Assembly (NCBI GenBank): GCA_002077045.2
Contig: KZ111149.1
Span: 730,796 to 794,795 of the forward strand
Length of the DNA: 64,000 nucleotides
Direction: 5' to 3'
From: Rachicladosporium sp. CCFEE 5018
Taxonomy: Eukaryota > Ascomycota > Dothideomycetes > Cladosporiales > Cladosporiaceae
The notes under the pieces were generated by a model. That model ran no database searches and was not told where the DNA came from. It worked only from the letters and a program-made list of their open reading frames with translations. Shown piece by piece: positions 10,102 through 21,319 of this stretch (position 1 is the stretch's first letter; the number at the start of each line of letters is the position of its first letter). The translations under genes were made by a program, and so were the position numbers.

Positions 10102-10823
10102 ATGAACAACGACAGCGAGAAAACAAAAGAGAACAAGGAGGAGCCAGACACGCTCGTGTCTCTCATTAAGCTTTCTGCCTACATTTTTCTACAAGCCGGC
10201 GCACTCGCTGCAGGAGTGTTCACGATACTAGCATGGATCAACTCGCAAGACGCGAAGACACAAGCAGACGCTGCTAATGATCTTTCGCAAGACGCGAACT
10301 CGAAGGCAAACGCTGCGAATGTGCTCGCCTTTGCGGCATTGTGCGGGAACGTACGTGCATACGGAGCCTTACAGATAAGTCATGAATATCCAAAGGTGGA
10401 GACTAATATCAAGCACAGAATCCGACCCAGCCTTACATCAGCAGCCTCTGCGAGGTCGTCTCGCCGAGTGCGAACGTGTTCCTGAATTCCATGGCAAGCA
10501 GCATTTTCAGCGTGAGCATCACCGCGGATCCTCGTGCCACAATGACTAGCTCAGCCTCAAGTAGCACGTCTACCTCGGAGACCTCCTCGCAGTCAGGGAT
10601 ACGTACGACAGGCGCTGTCAGCATACCAATTGGGACAACAAGCAGCATCACTTACAGCTCCACGCCCACTGTAACCGAGGGCGCCGCTCCTCACGCGGGC
10701 CCTGGCGCGTTGCGTCTAACAACCGCTACAAAGATCGCGATCGGAGCAGGAGTGGGGATCGGACTGCCTACTTTAATGATAGCTGTGGCAGGTCTATGGC
10801 TGATTCGACGAAAGCGATTGTGA
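10102..10823 (+). CDS. Small two-TM membrane protein divergent from HET gene (copy A)
   Basis: Predicted 217 residues from exons 10102-10350 and 10419-10823. I do not recognise the family. The N-terminus is charged and probably cytosolic. A hydrophobic segment follows at about 25-46. Next is a 14-residue tandem repeat (SQDAKTQADAANDL, then SQDANSKANAANVL, residues 48-75). A short Cys-containing part and a Ser/Thr-rich stretch follow. A C-terminal Gly-rich membrane helix (about 187-205) ends in RRKRL. The start was set at MNNDSEK because the TATA-like site overlaps the upstream in-frame ATG at 10015. Exon 1 differs from copy B at many third positions but at only one residue, so the protein appears to be under selection. 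The 68-base introns of the two copies share splice signals but little else. Confidence 0.7.
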
Positions 10824-11071
10824 GAGGAGAAATGGCATGTACTCTGAAACGGTAGATGCACATGCGGCAACATTTATCCTCTAGCAAGCCACCTCAATCA
10901 AGCGATCTAATGCACCCGCTCCATGTCCATCAAGAGCAACAGCTGCCACGCCGGCTGGCTTGCCTGGTTCGTGTATCTGAATGAAATCCTCGCGCACTCG
11001 ACAGCACTGCCTTCTCCTTGCTGTCCGCACATATTCCCTGCTCCACGCCTGTCCTCTCACATGTTCAAACT

Positions 11072-13122
11072 TCAGTCCTTGCCCCTCAGCAGTTCGGCGA
11101 ACTTCCTTGCAAGATCCTGATCCACAGTGCACTTAGCAGGCTGTGTTTCGCACCTAGGCGCAGCATTGCGTGGCAGAGCCGGCGAATGCGAGGTGCGATT
11201 TCGCGGACCGACCTTGCTCGGCACTATGCGTAGACCTGGACCGGCGGACGTGACAGATGCATTGCTTGTCGCCCCGATTACGTTGCCTGGTGACATGGCT
11301 GGATGAGTCTTGCCTGCTACAAGTGCAGTCGCTGTTGTGGGTTGCGGGTAAGCGAATATACCGGCAGACTCGACTGGAATGGGGGCCTGGGTCGTGATAG
11401 ATTTCACCAACGCAGTGGACGTCGAACTTGCACACTTGAGTGTGCTAGGCTCCGTCCAGTAGACCTTCGATCCGCAGTATATTGGTACCTGCGCCACCGA
11501 GAACGTGCCCTTGACACTCAGATTCGGCTGCAGCACGCGGCGGCGCAAGACTGCCTCCAGGCGAGCCGCATTGGCATTCAATAGGTTCTGAGCAGGATCC
11601 GTGTCGGCGTAGGTACAGTGCCCGACCTTAAAGGTAAATGCAAGCCACGCACACGCACCATGTTGTGATGCGCCACCAAAGAATATAGCTCGTCGTCTGT
11701 GAAGTCTTCTTGCCATACGTATTTCCCTATCCCGTCGCACAAGGGCGCCCATTCATGCGCAATCGTGACAGTAAGATGCCGAAGTCCTGGCCAGCTGAGT
11801 GCAATCTCGTCGATCTGGTAGTAGTTGACTTTGATGTGCTGTATGAATTGCTGGAGCATTTGCGTTGCGACGTCATTCCGGAGTCGAAATGCCCGTGGCG
11901 TTTTCCAGACTGCGCTGCCTATCTGTGCAGTCGCCGCACCGACGAAGTAGCGCTTTGACACCAGCCAGTCGTCGATCTTGAACCGGGGGAAAGGTTTCAT
12001 GACGTAGTCCAGGCTGCGCCGCCGCTTCTCGACCTCCCTCAATTTCCACTCGTTCGGGAAGATCCATCGAGTCGTTGGCTCTGCTGGGTATGCAAACGCG
12101 AAGATCAGGTCTTGCAGCTCTTGCGGAAGGTCGAAGAGTCGGAAGGGCATGAAGCGGACAGGGATGACTTTGCAGAGTAGCTGCACTTGGTCTCGAAGAG
12201 GCGCTGGGGCCGGTGCTACCCGTGTACAAGTCAAGCTCTTCGCCCAGTCGATCTTGGTACCTGCAGCCCACTCTGTAGCCGACCACTTGATGGCTGATGC
12301 GAGTAGACTTTCTGTAGCATTGACTGCATTGCGGCTATTTCCTGGGTCCGGTCCAACTGTAGGCTTCCACGCGAAAGGCGCTGTCTTTGTTTGGGAACCT
12401 TGCATTTGGTTTGTGATCAGTGAATGGACCACGCTCTCCAGTCGACGCGCGTTCCGGCCGAGCCAGTGAGTAGCAGCTGCCGTCGGTGCTCTCGCGGCCA
12501 TGTAGTCATCGCAATCAACGTGAACTTCACTGACGCCTTCAAAATGACTCCGATCGTGCTCCAGCAGACCTAGACTTTTCAGCAGCAACGAGAGTGCTCT
12601 GTCTGATAGAATGTGTTCCGTGCCGTCTTCGCCACCAATGCGCATGTCCAGCGGCGCCAAATGAATGGTAAGGCGTCTTAGATTCTGCAGGAGTGACATT
12701 TCCTTGATGACTCCAACAGACTTGGGCCACACATGCATGTGCGCGGCGTATCGTAGGAAGAGCGCATTCTTCCGTATCATGAAGCTGTAGCACGGATTGG
12801 CGAAGAACCGAGGCAAACTCGAGTACCAAGCTTGATTCCCCCTCCACGCCCGAGCGGCAGCGGCGAAGAAGGTCTTCGAGACCAGCCAGTCGTTGATCTT
12901 GTGTGGCCAATTTGGTGTCCTACGTTTGCGTCCAGCCGAGCATTGAGAGCCAGTTCGCCACTTCAGCATCAGTTCCGGTGTGTCGGGAAACGCAAGATCG
13001 AAGATGGCGCGTTGAATTTTAGGTGGAAGCGCGAACAGTGGACAAGGCACAACCTCAGTAGTGGCGCCCTCTCCATATCGAGCAACGCGTGCTCCCGTTT
13101 CGTGTGGCGGCTGGGGCGCCAT
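11072..13122 (-). pseudogene. Two-module F-box-like gene, copy A, frameshifted in second module
   Basis: A single frame from 13122 carries two F-box-like modules. Module 1 has LFALPPKIQRAIFDLAFP, then NDWLVSKTFFAAAARAW. Module 2 has LFDLPQELQDLIFAFAYP, then DDWLVSKRYFVGAATAQ, HLTVTIAHEW and WQEDFTDDELYSLV. After VRVRGL, near 11638, four bases present in copy B are missing. The frame then runs to a stop at 11578. The expected continuation, including IYCGSKVYW, sits in another frame down to 11072. The last third is therefore lost in this copy. Copy B has an undamaged second module but a stop between the modules. It could still encode a shortened 514-residue product. Function unknown. Confidence 0.65.
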
Positions 13123-13777
13123 GCTGCCTGGTCTTGCGCTTAGCTCGAGGTGACAAGCGCAGGCGATCTTGCGAGATCCTATGTCATTGATCCAGACCTG
13201 CAGTCAGATGGCCAACCCCGCACTAGCGACTCGGCGCAAGGTCTCGACTTGGGTGGTGCGACGGCGATGTTCGCCGCAAGGTTTGTGCAATGATAGCGCG
13301 CGCGACCCGGCGTCGAGAACGTGAATGTGGACATGCGATTGAGTATCGAGGAACGCGTAGTGTTGTGACTGGCGGCGCGCTGGGGATGTACATCAGGTAG
13401 GTGAACGAGCGGCTGTACCCGCGTCTTCATTGACAAGGAAGGAGCGACTCGCAGTGTATGAGATAGACTCTCGCACGCCCTCTTCCGTGAGAAGACGGAC
13501 GTTTGGAAAGCCTGGACCTACCTATGCATGTTGACCTACCTTTCGCCCACATGATCGTTTTCGGTGCATCGCCACTGCGTGGTCACTGAGAAGTGTGTAG
13601 AAGGATGAGGGAGAGAAGTGAAGTCAGAATTGACGACGCGGGAATATAAACACGCTAACGGGATTGCCCGCTGCTTTGACGTAGCGCGGGGTCCTGGCGT
13701 GGGGCAGAGCCACCTCAAAAGATTTTGAGAGACCAGGGACCTGTGGCTCAGCAAAGGCCAACACACGCACACCAAGC
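13123..13777. other. Divergent intergenic region before ADE16/17
   Basis: It separates the F-box-like gene (-) from ADE16/17 (+) and so holds both promoters. Most of it is very similar to 48266-48918. No RNA gene or other coding region is recognised. Confidence 0.55.
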
Positions 13778-15630
13778 ATGGCTTCCTCAAACCAACAGAA
13801 GATCGCCATCTTGTCGGTCTACGACAAGACTGGTCTCCTAGACTTAGCCAAGGGGTTGATCAAGCATAACATCCGATTGCTAGCATCGGGAGGCACCTCA
13901 AAGCTGATCAGGGAAGCGGGCTTTCCGGTTGAGTGAGAAATTACATTCTGGCAACTGCTGGCAAGTCGGATGCTGACGGTAAATATAGAGATGTCTCCGC
14001 CATCACCAAAGCCCCGGAGATGCTCTCTGGCCGCGTCAAGACCCTCCACCCCGCAGTCCACGCCGGCATCCTAGCCCGAGACTTGGCCTCAGACGAGAAA
14101 GACCTCGCTGAGCAGAACATACAGAAGGTTGATTACGTGATTTGCAACCTCTATCCATTCAAGAACACAGTCGCGAAGATCAATGTCACAATACCTGAGG
14201 CTGTCGAGGAGATCGATATCGGTGGAGTCACCTTAATCCGAGCAGCCGCCAAGAACCACAGCCGGGTGACCGTACTGAGCGACCCAGAGGACTACCATGA
14301 GTTCTTGCAGGAGTTGGAGAAGGGAGAGGTGACTGCGAAAAGTCGGCAATTGCATGCATTGAAAGCATTCACCCACACGGCGGACTATGACACTGCGATC
14401 TCAGACTTCTTCCGGAAGAAGTACGCGGGTGATGGCAGCCAACAAATTGCCCTCCGGTACGGCGCAAACCCACATCAGAAGCCCGCAGCAGCATATGTCA
14501 CCGAGGGAAAGCTACCATTCAAGGCGCTGGCCGGCTCTCCAGGCTACATCAACTTACTGGACGCCCTGAACGCATGGCAACTGGTCAAGGAGCTCGATAC
14601 CGCGCTAAACTTCCCAGCTGCTGCATCATTCAAACATGTGTCTCCAGCTGGTGCCGCAATCGGCGTGCCACTCAGCGACGTGGAGCGCAAGGTGTACATG
14701 GTCGATGACATCGACGGACTAGCAGACTCTGGCCTGGCTCAAGCATACGCCCGCGCACGAGGAGCCGACCGTATGTCCAGCTTTGGCGATATGATCGCCC
14801 TCTCCCGCGAAGTCGATCTGCCAACAGCCAAGATCATCTCTCGCGAAGTTAGCGACGGCATCATTGCCCCCGGCTATACCTCCGAAGCCCTCGAGATCCT
14901 CTCCAAGAAGAAGGGCGGCAAATACCTCGTCCTCCAAATGGACTCCACCTACAACGCCCCCGCCACCGAATCCCGCACAGTCTTCGGCATAACCATGACT
15001 CAAGCCCGCAACGATGCCACAATCTCCCCCCACAGCACCTTCAACTCGATCATCACGCCCAAAGACTCGCCTCCCCTCCCCGACTCCGCTCTCAGAGATC
15101 TCACAGTCGCCACCATAGCCCTCAAATTCACGCAATCCAACAGCGTCTGCTACGCCCTCAATGGCCAGGTCATCGGCCTCGGCGCCGGCCAGCAAAGCCG
15201 CATCCACTGCACGCGTCTCGCCGGCGACAAAGCAGATAACTGGTGGATGCGCTTCCACTCCCGCGCTCTGGCAGTAAAGTGGAAGAAAGGCACCAAGCGG
15301 CCGGACAAGAGCAACGCAATCGATATGCTCTGCTCCGGTGCTGTGCCGCAGAATGAAGCCGAAGCAGCGGACTACGAGCGCAACTTCGAGGAGGTGCCGG
15401 AGCCGTTCTCGGCTGAGGAGCGGAAGGAATGGTTGGGGAAACTAGGAGAAGTGGCTGTCAGCAGTGATGCTTTCTTCCCGTTTATTGATAATGTGTTCCG
15501 GGCGAGTCGGAGCGGAGTGAAGTATATTGCTGCGCCGCTGGGGAGCCAGAACGATCAGGCTTGCTTTGAGACGGCGGAGAAGCTGGGGATTACGTATGTG
15601 GAGCAGCATATACGGTTGTTTCATCACTGA
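13778..15630 (+). CDS. ADE17: Bifunctional AICAR transformylase/IMP cyclohydrolase (copy A)
   Basis: Catalyses the last two steps of de novo purine synthesis: formylation of AICAR with 10-formyl-THF, then ring closure to IMP, in the cytosol. Exons 13778-13932 and 13989-15630 give 598 residues, the usual length. The N-terminal cyclohydrolase half has ILSVYDKTGLLDLAKGL, ASGGTSKLI and KTLHPAVHAGILARD (about 69-83). The transformylase half has FKHVSPAGAA with the Lys-His pair at about 267-268, then SNSVCYALNGQVIGLGAGQQ and the C-terminal IAAPLGSQND. The 56-base intron splits the Glu codon before DVSAITKAPEML. It is about half identical to the same-length intron in copy B, although the first exon is about 97% identical. 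ADE16 and ADE17 are yeast paralogues, so either symbol could apply. Confidence 0.96.
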
Positions 15631-15814
15631 TCTGTAATGATCGGGTAGAGGGTGGACGAGAGCTGGCACATATGCATCTATAGACGCTTGATATGCATGT
15701 CTGGTAATCTATACTGTGGTCTAGAGTCTACATTTGCAGTCGCATCCGCCAGTAAGCACACTTTTGATTTCGTGTCATCATTATTCACCCTCCAAGATGA
15801 GATCCCCGATTCAC

Positions 15815-16677
15815 TCACAGTCCGAACGTCTCACGGATCTGCGCCATCGTATCCGCCGGTCCCTTGACGCTGTGACCTATCGTGCGCGGATCGCTATAGA
15901 TCTCGTAGTCATTGCCGCCCTTCATCGTCTTGTCGCCGAAGAAGTGGATGGTCGTGTAATCCACGCCGTTGGGCAGATTCTTCTCGTTCGCGAGGTGATT
16001 GAGACAGTAGGTCTTATCCCAGCCGGTGGGGAAAACGTCGAATGAGATCTCGCCGCCGATCGAGTATCTGCAGGGAGATGTCAGCTGTGAGCACCATGCG
16101 ACCCTCCAAGCCACACTCACGTCAAGCTGAGATGCGGGAACTCCTTCCTCAACGCCTCAATAAACTTTGGCCGAATCCCATGCTCAAGGTCAAACTTGTT
16201 GAAGTCCTTCCTCTCTTGTATTGAAGCGTTTCTGCCAATCGGACTGATATTCACCATACCATTCCGAAACTCCAAAAACGTCCCCCGCTTCACCGGAATC
16301 TCCAGATCCGCCACATAATGCAACACAAACCTCACCAATTTCTTATACTCCTCCTCCCCAATCCACTTGATAAAGCTATGCGCCGCCAGAGGGACGCCAA
16401 GGCGATAAGCGGTGAGGCCGTTCTCAGCGAAGCAGAAGTCGAAGAGGGTTGTGACGGGTATGCTGGAGGAGCCGAGCTGCTCTTGTTGTTTGGAGAAGTC
16501 CGAGCCGCCCACATAGCCTATGGCGACTTTTTGGCGGAGCGCGGAGAGGAGCTGGAGCATTTCTGGGGAGACGGCGCGGCGGGCGGGGGTGAGAGTTTCG
16601 TCGACGTCGAAGAGGACTACGGTGTTCTTGATGGGGCGCTCGTGTAGAGGGGGGAGGATGGCGGTTGCGGCGGTCAT
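15815..16677 (-). CDS. SEC53: Phosphomannomutase (copy A)
   Basis: Interconverts mannose-6-phosphate and mannose-1-phosphate in the cytosol, feeding GDP-mannose for glycosylation and GPI anchors. Exons 16677-16121 and 16067-15815 give 269 residues. The HAD-type motif is FDVDETLTPARR (D24 and D26 as nucleophile and acid/base). YVGGSDFSKQQEQL, FDFCFAENGLTAY, FRNGMVNISPIGR, FDVFPTGWDKTYCL and FFGDKTMKGGNDYEIY follow in the family order. Position 27 is Glu where many phosphomannomutases have Gly. The start is the ATG shared in context with copy B; longer upstream frames are not conserved. The 53-base intron is identical in both copies. The gene converges on ADE16/17 with 184 bases between the stops. 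Confidence 0.95.
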
Positions 16678-18069
16678 GCTTGCGGTGGGGGATTGGGGTA
16701 GTGAATGGGTGAGGAGGAGGGTTGGCAGCGACACGTTGCGAGAGCCATTGAGATATATGTGGAGCTGTGGAGGCAGGAACAGGCGGGGGAGTTTTAGGGT
16801 TGACGGGCCGTATCCGGACGATCTCGCCTCGGTTCGCCTCGGTCCATCTACAGCATTGGCTTGACGCGTCGAGCACTCCCGGACAGCTCTCATCTAATGT
16901 CTTCTCGGCCTTGATCAATCATCACCACGGACTCTGTCGCATTCGCATTGGCGAGTCTCCTCTGTCGTCCGCCACACGGAAGACGAACTGCCCAAAAATG
17001 CATCAGGCTGTGACTGAGCCTTCACAGCATGCCCTCCTACATTGTGTTGACTTTAGCAGCTCAGTCTCGACACGGCACAGACAATGCAAGTCTCACAGTC
17101 ACTGACTGCTGGATCAACCAAATCACTGTGAATGTCTAACTCCATTTGTGCGAGATCTCGTCCAGGGCCAATGCAAATGTGCATGATGTTTCAGCGGGGG
17201 CCTGCCTCGTGCGGGTTCGAGTAAGGCGATGTTACCTTATCCCAAGTCATCTCGAAGCTCAGCAAACATGGGCCAGGGCGACAGCGATCTCTTCGAATAC
17301 TCGAATGGTCTAGCCTTTCGCGTGCACCAGGCTGAGGCTGAGGCTACAGCTATCCCAGCCTCGGACATGGAAAGCCCAACATCAATAGCTCCTACACGTC
17401 CACACTCGCAGCAGTATTCGTACACTGCCTCAGCCTGACCGACAGATTGGGAAGACGAGCGGCTTGACGAAGCAGATAGGCGTCGCCCGGCCCGTCCATT
17501 GCGATCCCCCGCTGCAAGGCTGAACCGCAGCCTCGTCAGGAACTGTACCTGGATGAAGCCAAGTCGACCAGCACTGGAGTTGACTAGAAGATACAACGCG
17601 ACGAGACGCTAGTTCGGAGAGCAGAGTGAGCGTTGGACCGTTCATCATAAGAAATGTCGATGCAGCCCGAGAACTAAACTATTCGAGACGATTGCATACC
17701 ACGCGGTCTGGAGGCCATGCAGCCGCCCACAGCCTTGATATCATCACTTCGTCCGAACGGCTACCGGCACAGTGTCGCTATGGCCAGCAGACGATCGATA
17801 CCGCGTTCGAGACTTTGGTGGCTTTCCGCAGTCCTGCAGACCCCTGTTGGCATCCTGCTCGAAGATGGTCCAGAAGGGGTGCAGTTCCACAGCCTCGCCA
17901 GATAAACCCGTTCGACACTATTTTCTACAAGCCCCAATCTGCATAAGTATAGTCTGAAAGCCTCTCTTGTACTCCTTCTTTTCAGTCCTCCATCTTGCAC
18001 CCGCTCGTTCTTCCTCACGCTATAGCTACAGCCAAGTCTTGGGATAGCGTCCTCGCGCCTGTCGTCAAC
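16678..18069. other. Long divergent intergenic region, SEC53 to glycoprotein gene
   Basis: No gene supported. A reading frame at 17237-17596 (-) is also open in copy B, but it lacks an ATG start, and the whole stretch is conserved between copies, so it is not good evidence of coding. A TATA-like ATAAGTATAG lies at about 17944-17953, and a similar TATAAGTATAG lies in copy B at about 53055. Both are about 120 bases before the glycoprotein start. Confidence 0.5.
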
Positions 18070-19966
18070 ATGAGAGTTTCACAACTGCTGACCGCATGGA
18101 CCCTCACCATGCTCCATGGTCTCGCCAGTGCCGGCGTGCCCTCCCCGCACATGGCGATGAGATCCCCTTCGCCCGTCGAAGCGTACAGTCCAAATGCACA
18201 TTTAGCTCTGCGACACGCTGCACTAGGTTCTCATTTGCAGAAGCGGGATCACGTGTACAAGGGTAACGTGACATTGGACCAAACCTTCGACGACTTGACT
18301 TTGATCAGCTTGTAAGTGTGTGGCAAGCTTGAGTGTAGTCGGATCTGACTGACCTGCGACTGGTAGTCAATTGAAGGCCGGCAACGATACCACTGGGAGG
18401 CCGTCCATTCAAGTCACAGTCACTTGCGAGGAGTGCTACATCTCGGGACTAGTCACAGCTGAACTTACGATTGATGGCGATTTGGACATAAGCCAGCTTG
18501 TCAATCAGACTTTTGATGAGATCTCTGGTGATGTGGAAGAGATCATCACCAGCTTCTCGAACCAGACTCACGCATGGTTGGATGCAGATGTATCGGAATT
18601 CTTCCACGGTGACTGGCATAATCTTACATTGCCGACCTACAATACCTCGCTGGACCTCCCAACTCTTACGCCATTGCCTAACACTACCCTCGTCTTTGGT
18701 TTTGGGGGCGTGGAGCTCTTCCTGAAGCTGACAACGTCGCTATCGCAGCTCAAGTATCAGCTCCCGATCGTGCCGAAAACTCCAGTACCAGACTTGGGCC
18801 TGGTCATTGCGGGTCTAGACTTTGGCCTGTACTTTCATGTCGATCTTATCCTCACGGCCGGGGCTGAGATCGACATCACGAGTGGCGTGCATCTGAAGAT
18901 CGGTGACGGCGCTGAGCTGCACGTTGACCTCTTCGGGAATAATGTGTCCCACATTGTCTTGTGAGCTGACCCGCACCTCTCTGCTGTGTATGTATGCTGA
19001 CTTGGCGTTGACAGCAACGGCGGCCAATTCGAATTCCTTCCCATTACGGTCCACACGACTGCTGGCAGTACGCTCAATGCCATTCTCCGCGTTGGACTAA
19101 CCGCTGGATTCAGCGACAGTGCATGGGGTACGACACCTGATTATGTGACATCATTCCTGCATCTGCCGGTCTTCAAAGGTGGCATCGAAGCTGGGATCTT
19201 CGCCGATGTGGCAGAGTTCGTCTTTCGCATGACTGAGACGCCAGACGACCCTGACTGTCAGGTGCAAACTGATCAAGAGTTCGCTTTCGCCGTTGGTGCA
19301 GCTGCCGGGGCCTCGGTGACTTTCTCCACCTATGGTATCGGACCTACCTGTACGACCGCCTTGCCGATCTGGTCGACAACTCTGGCATCTCAATGCGTGA
19401 AACACCGCACCAATCCCGCAACACCCGCGGTGACTTCGTCAGCAACGCTTGACAAGCGGCAAGATGATGGGCTCAGTACCGCATCTACTACAAAGACATA
19501 CACAAATGTCGTCTGCGCGGCATCGGTAACTGGCGTGTGCCCCGCGTCCTTGCAGACTACGACCCAGGCAGCCTCGGTATTGACATCGCTTGTGTCTTCG
19601 GGAGCAACAGTCGTATGGCCAGGAGTCCAGAGCGGCAGCGTCATTGCGAGTGCATTTGGTTCGAATGTACTTCCCATGACCTCATCAAAAGCCTTGATTC
19701 CGACCTCTGTCCCGACTTCGGTCGTCAGCGATCTCGCGAAAGCGGACAGCTGGATCCACCAGCATTGGCGTCCGCTTGCCATTGGATTGGGGGCCGGCGT
19801 TGGCGGTCTGCTGCTGGCGATCATCTTGGGTTGCTGCATGTGAGTACTCACTCCCGGCCGGATTCAATATTGAGGGTATCGGATTCGCTGACACGAGCAC
19901 AGATTCGCGTCCAGCAGGAAGAAGCGAGGCTCGTCCGATGGCGGGTCAGGGAATGAGCAAAAGTAG
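18070..19966 (+). CDS. Secreted/membrane glycoprotein with Kex2-type sites (copy A)
   Basis: Four exons (18070-18311, 18367-18960, 19015-19839, 19903-19966) give 574 residues. A signal peptide (about 1-21) is followed by a pro-region ending in HLQKRD (Kex2-like KR at 58-59). The main domain has a VTCEECYISG motif, many N-glycosylation sequons, PLPNTTLVFGFGGVELFL, SQLKYQLPIV, DITSGVHLKI and NGGQFEFLPI. A second KRQ site sits in a Ser/Thr-rich stretch. A C-terminal membrane helix follows, then a basic 20-residue cytosolic tail encoded mostly by the last exon. The pattern resembles large fungal secreted proteins annotated with DUF7223-type domains, but that is from memory and unverified. The ectodomain is clearly diverged from copy B, while the tail and the third intron are nearly identical. 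Confidence 0.82.
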
Positions 19967-20417
19967 GAGCCGAAAAGTGGACCTAAGCGAAGCTTGTCAT
20001 GAGCGGTGCCGTATGCATGGTTCCGAGGAAGAGGTGGGAGCAGATCGCAGATGATGCAGTCACGTTGCCGAGGCGAACGGAAGTGAGGGGCTCTCGTCGA
20101 CGACATGTACGATTCCATAGCAGATCAATATGATCTATCACGAATCTCGTCTGGCTACACGATCCGTAGCAGATCGTCCAAAGATCACATCAAGGTTGGA
20201 TCGGACCAAAGCCGACGCGTTCCCCGAAAGTGGCTTGGCGCGTTTTGACGCGACTTCACTTCATCGCTGCTGCCAGCCGATCATCGTCTCAGCCATATAC
20301 ATGTACCTTATGTCGCTCGACTCTGCCTTGAGGGTCCCTACAACCCGCGCGAGATGGCAGCAAGTGTATACTTGTCTACTCACAGCCTACATGTAGGTCC
20401 GTTCACTTCTCGACATC
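19967..20417. other. Intergenic region before DIA2-like gene
   Basis: No gene seen. It is nearly identical to 55088-55538. A short ATATACATGTACCTTATG stretch precedes the gene; no regulatory site is named with confidence. Confidence 0.5.
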
Positions 20418-21319
20418 ATGAGCCACTTCCAGGAGCAAGGCCGAGCAGCCTACAAACGTAAGGACTACGCAAAGGCGCTCGATCTATTCGACCGTGCTAT
20501 AGGTCGCATGCCGTCAGCTCAGCTGCACGACAATCGCTCAGCATGTCACGAAAAGCTAGATGATCTACCCGCAGCACTGAGCGATGCGAAGAAGACCATT
20601 CAGCTCGCGCGTGAAGACCCCACAGGCTACCTCCGGGCTGGAAAAGTACTGCTGAAGATGGAGAAGCGTGAGACTGCAGCCGAGATCTACTCATATGGTA
20701 TGAGGAGCATCAAGCATGTCGGGCAAGGCTACGAGGTACGAGCACTGTTCGACATCCCACCAGGCAGCTAATAACGATCCGAACAGCTACTCCGCAAGGC
20801 ACAGAAGGATCTTATGAACGAGCTCTCGCCACCGAAGAGCGTTGATCCGCTCACTATGCTTCCACCTGAGTTGGCTGTGCAGGTCCTGGAGTACCTCTCA
20901 TTCAAACAGCTAATGAACGCCTGCCTGGTGTCTAAGGAGTGGACAAAGTTCATTCGCGGTAATCCCGATCTTTGGACTTACCTCGACCTCAGTGGGGCGA
21001 ATCGCAAGGTTGGCAGCAAGTTCATCAGTCGAGCTATCAACATCGCTCGGAAGCGGACGAAGAGAGCCTATCTATACAACCTACACGACGCTGATAAGGC
21101 ATTGCGAGCGATCTCCACTCAATGCCCTATCGAGGATCTCACTCTTCGCTACATGTTGCTACCGCCAAGCGAGATGACGAAGTGCTTGAGCGCGCTGACG
21201 ACACTGCGACGACTACATGTCGGCCACAAGGTGCAGATACTCATACAGCCGTTCTACGACATGCTGTCAGCTGCGTCAAATCTCAAAGTACTGCGATGTG
21301 ATGACCTGGTTGCGTGTCA
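20418..21319 (+). CDS. DIA2: DIA2/Pof3-like TPR and F-box protein, copy A, cut by gap
   Basis: Exon 1 (20418-20735) encodes 106 residues with TPR repeats (FQEQGRAAYKRKDYAKALDLF and following). A 51-base intron leads to exon 2 at 20787. It contains the F-box DPLTMLPPELAVQVLEYLSF and then ACLVSKEWTKFIRGNPDLW. The reading runs into the N run at 21320, so the leucine-rich repeats and stop are missing here; they are complete in copy B. The order TPR, F-box, LRR matches S. pombe Pof3 and S. cerevisiae Dia2, adaptors of an SCF ubiquitin ligase at the replisome. Only a handful of residues differ from copy B over this length. Confidence 0.85.

Larger units (their letters stand above)
1..21319. repeat. 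Segmental duplication, copy A (left part ends at scaffold gap)
   Basis: Gene order SmB, F-box-like genes, HET, two-TM protein, two-module F-box-like gene, ADE16/17, SEC53, glycoprotein and DIA2-like is repeated in the same order and orientation at about 37165-56440. The offset is 37048 at the SmB start codon and 35121 at the DIA2-like start codon. The difference is mostly explained by one 1.95-kb segment present only in this copy. Sequence similarity upstream of the SmB start is weak, so the left limit of strong homology is near position 115. The right limit is the N run. Whether this is a true duplication or a misjoined haplotype cannot be decided from sequence alone. Confidence 0.93.

Noticed and set aside
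14719..15258. Gly/Val-rich antisense frame in ADE16/17
   Set aside because: Mirror of a GC-biased coding region; no domain and no splice structure.
17205..17230. GGTTCGAGT-like string resembling a tRNA T-loop
   Set aside because: No matching acceptor, D or anticodon arms nearby, and it is not preserved in copy B.
17237..17596. Minus-strand open frame also open in copy B (52430-52708)
   Set aside because: No ATG at its start, low-complexity Arg/Ser/Ala content, and the whole intergenic stretch is conserved, so an open frame is not independent evidence.
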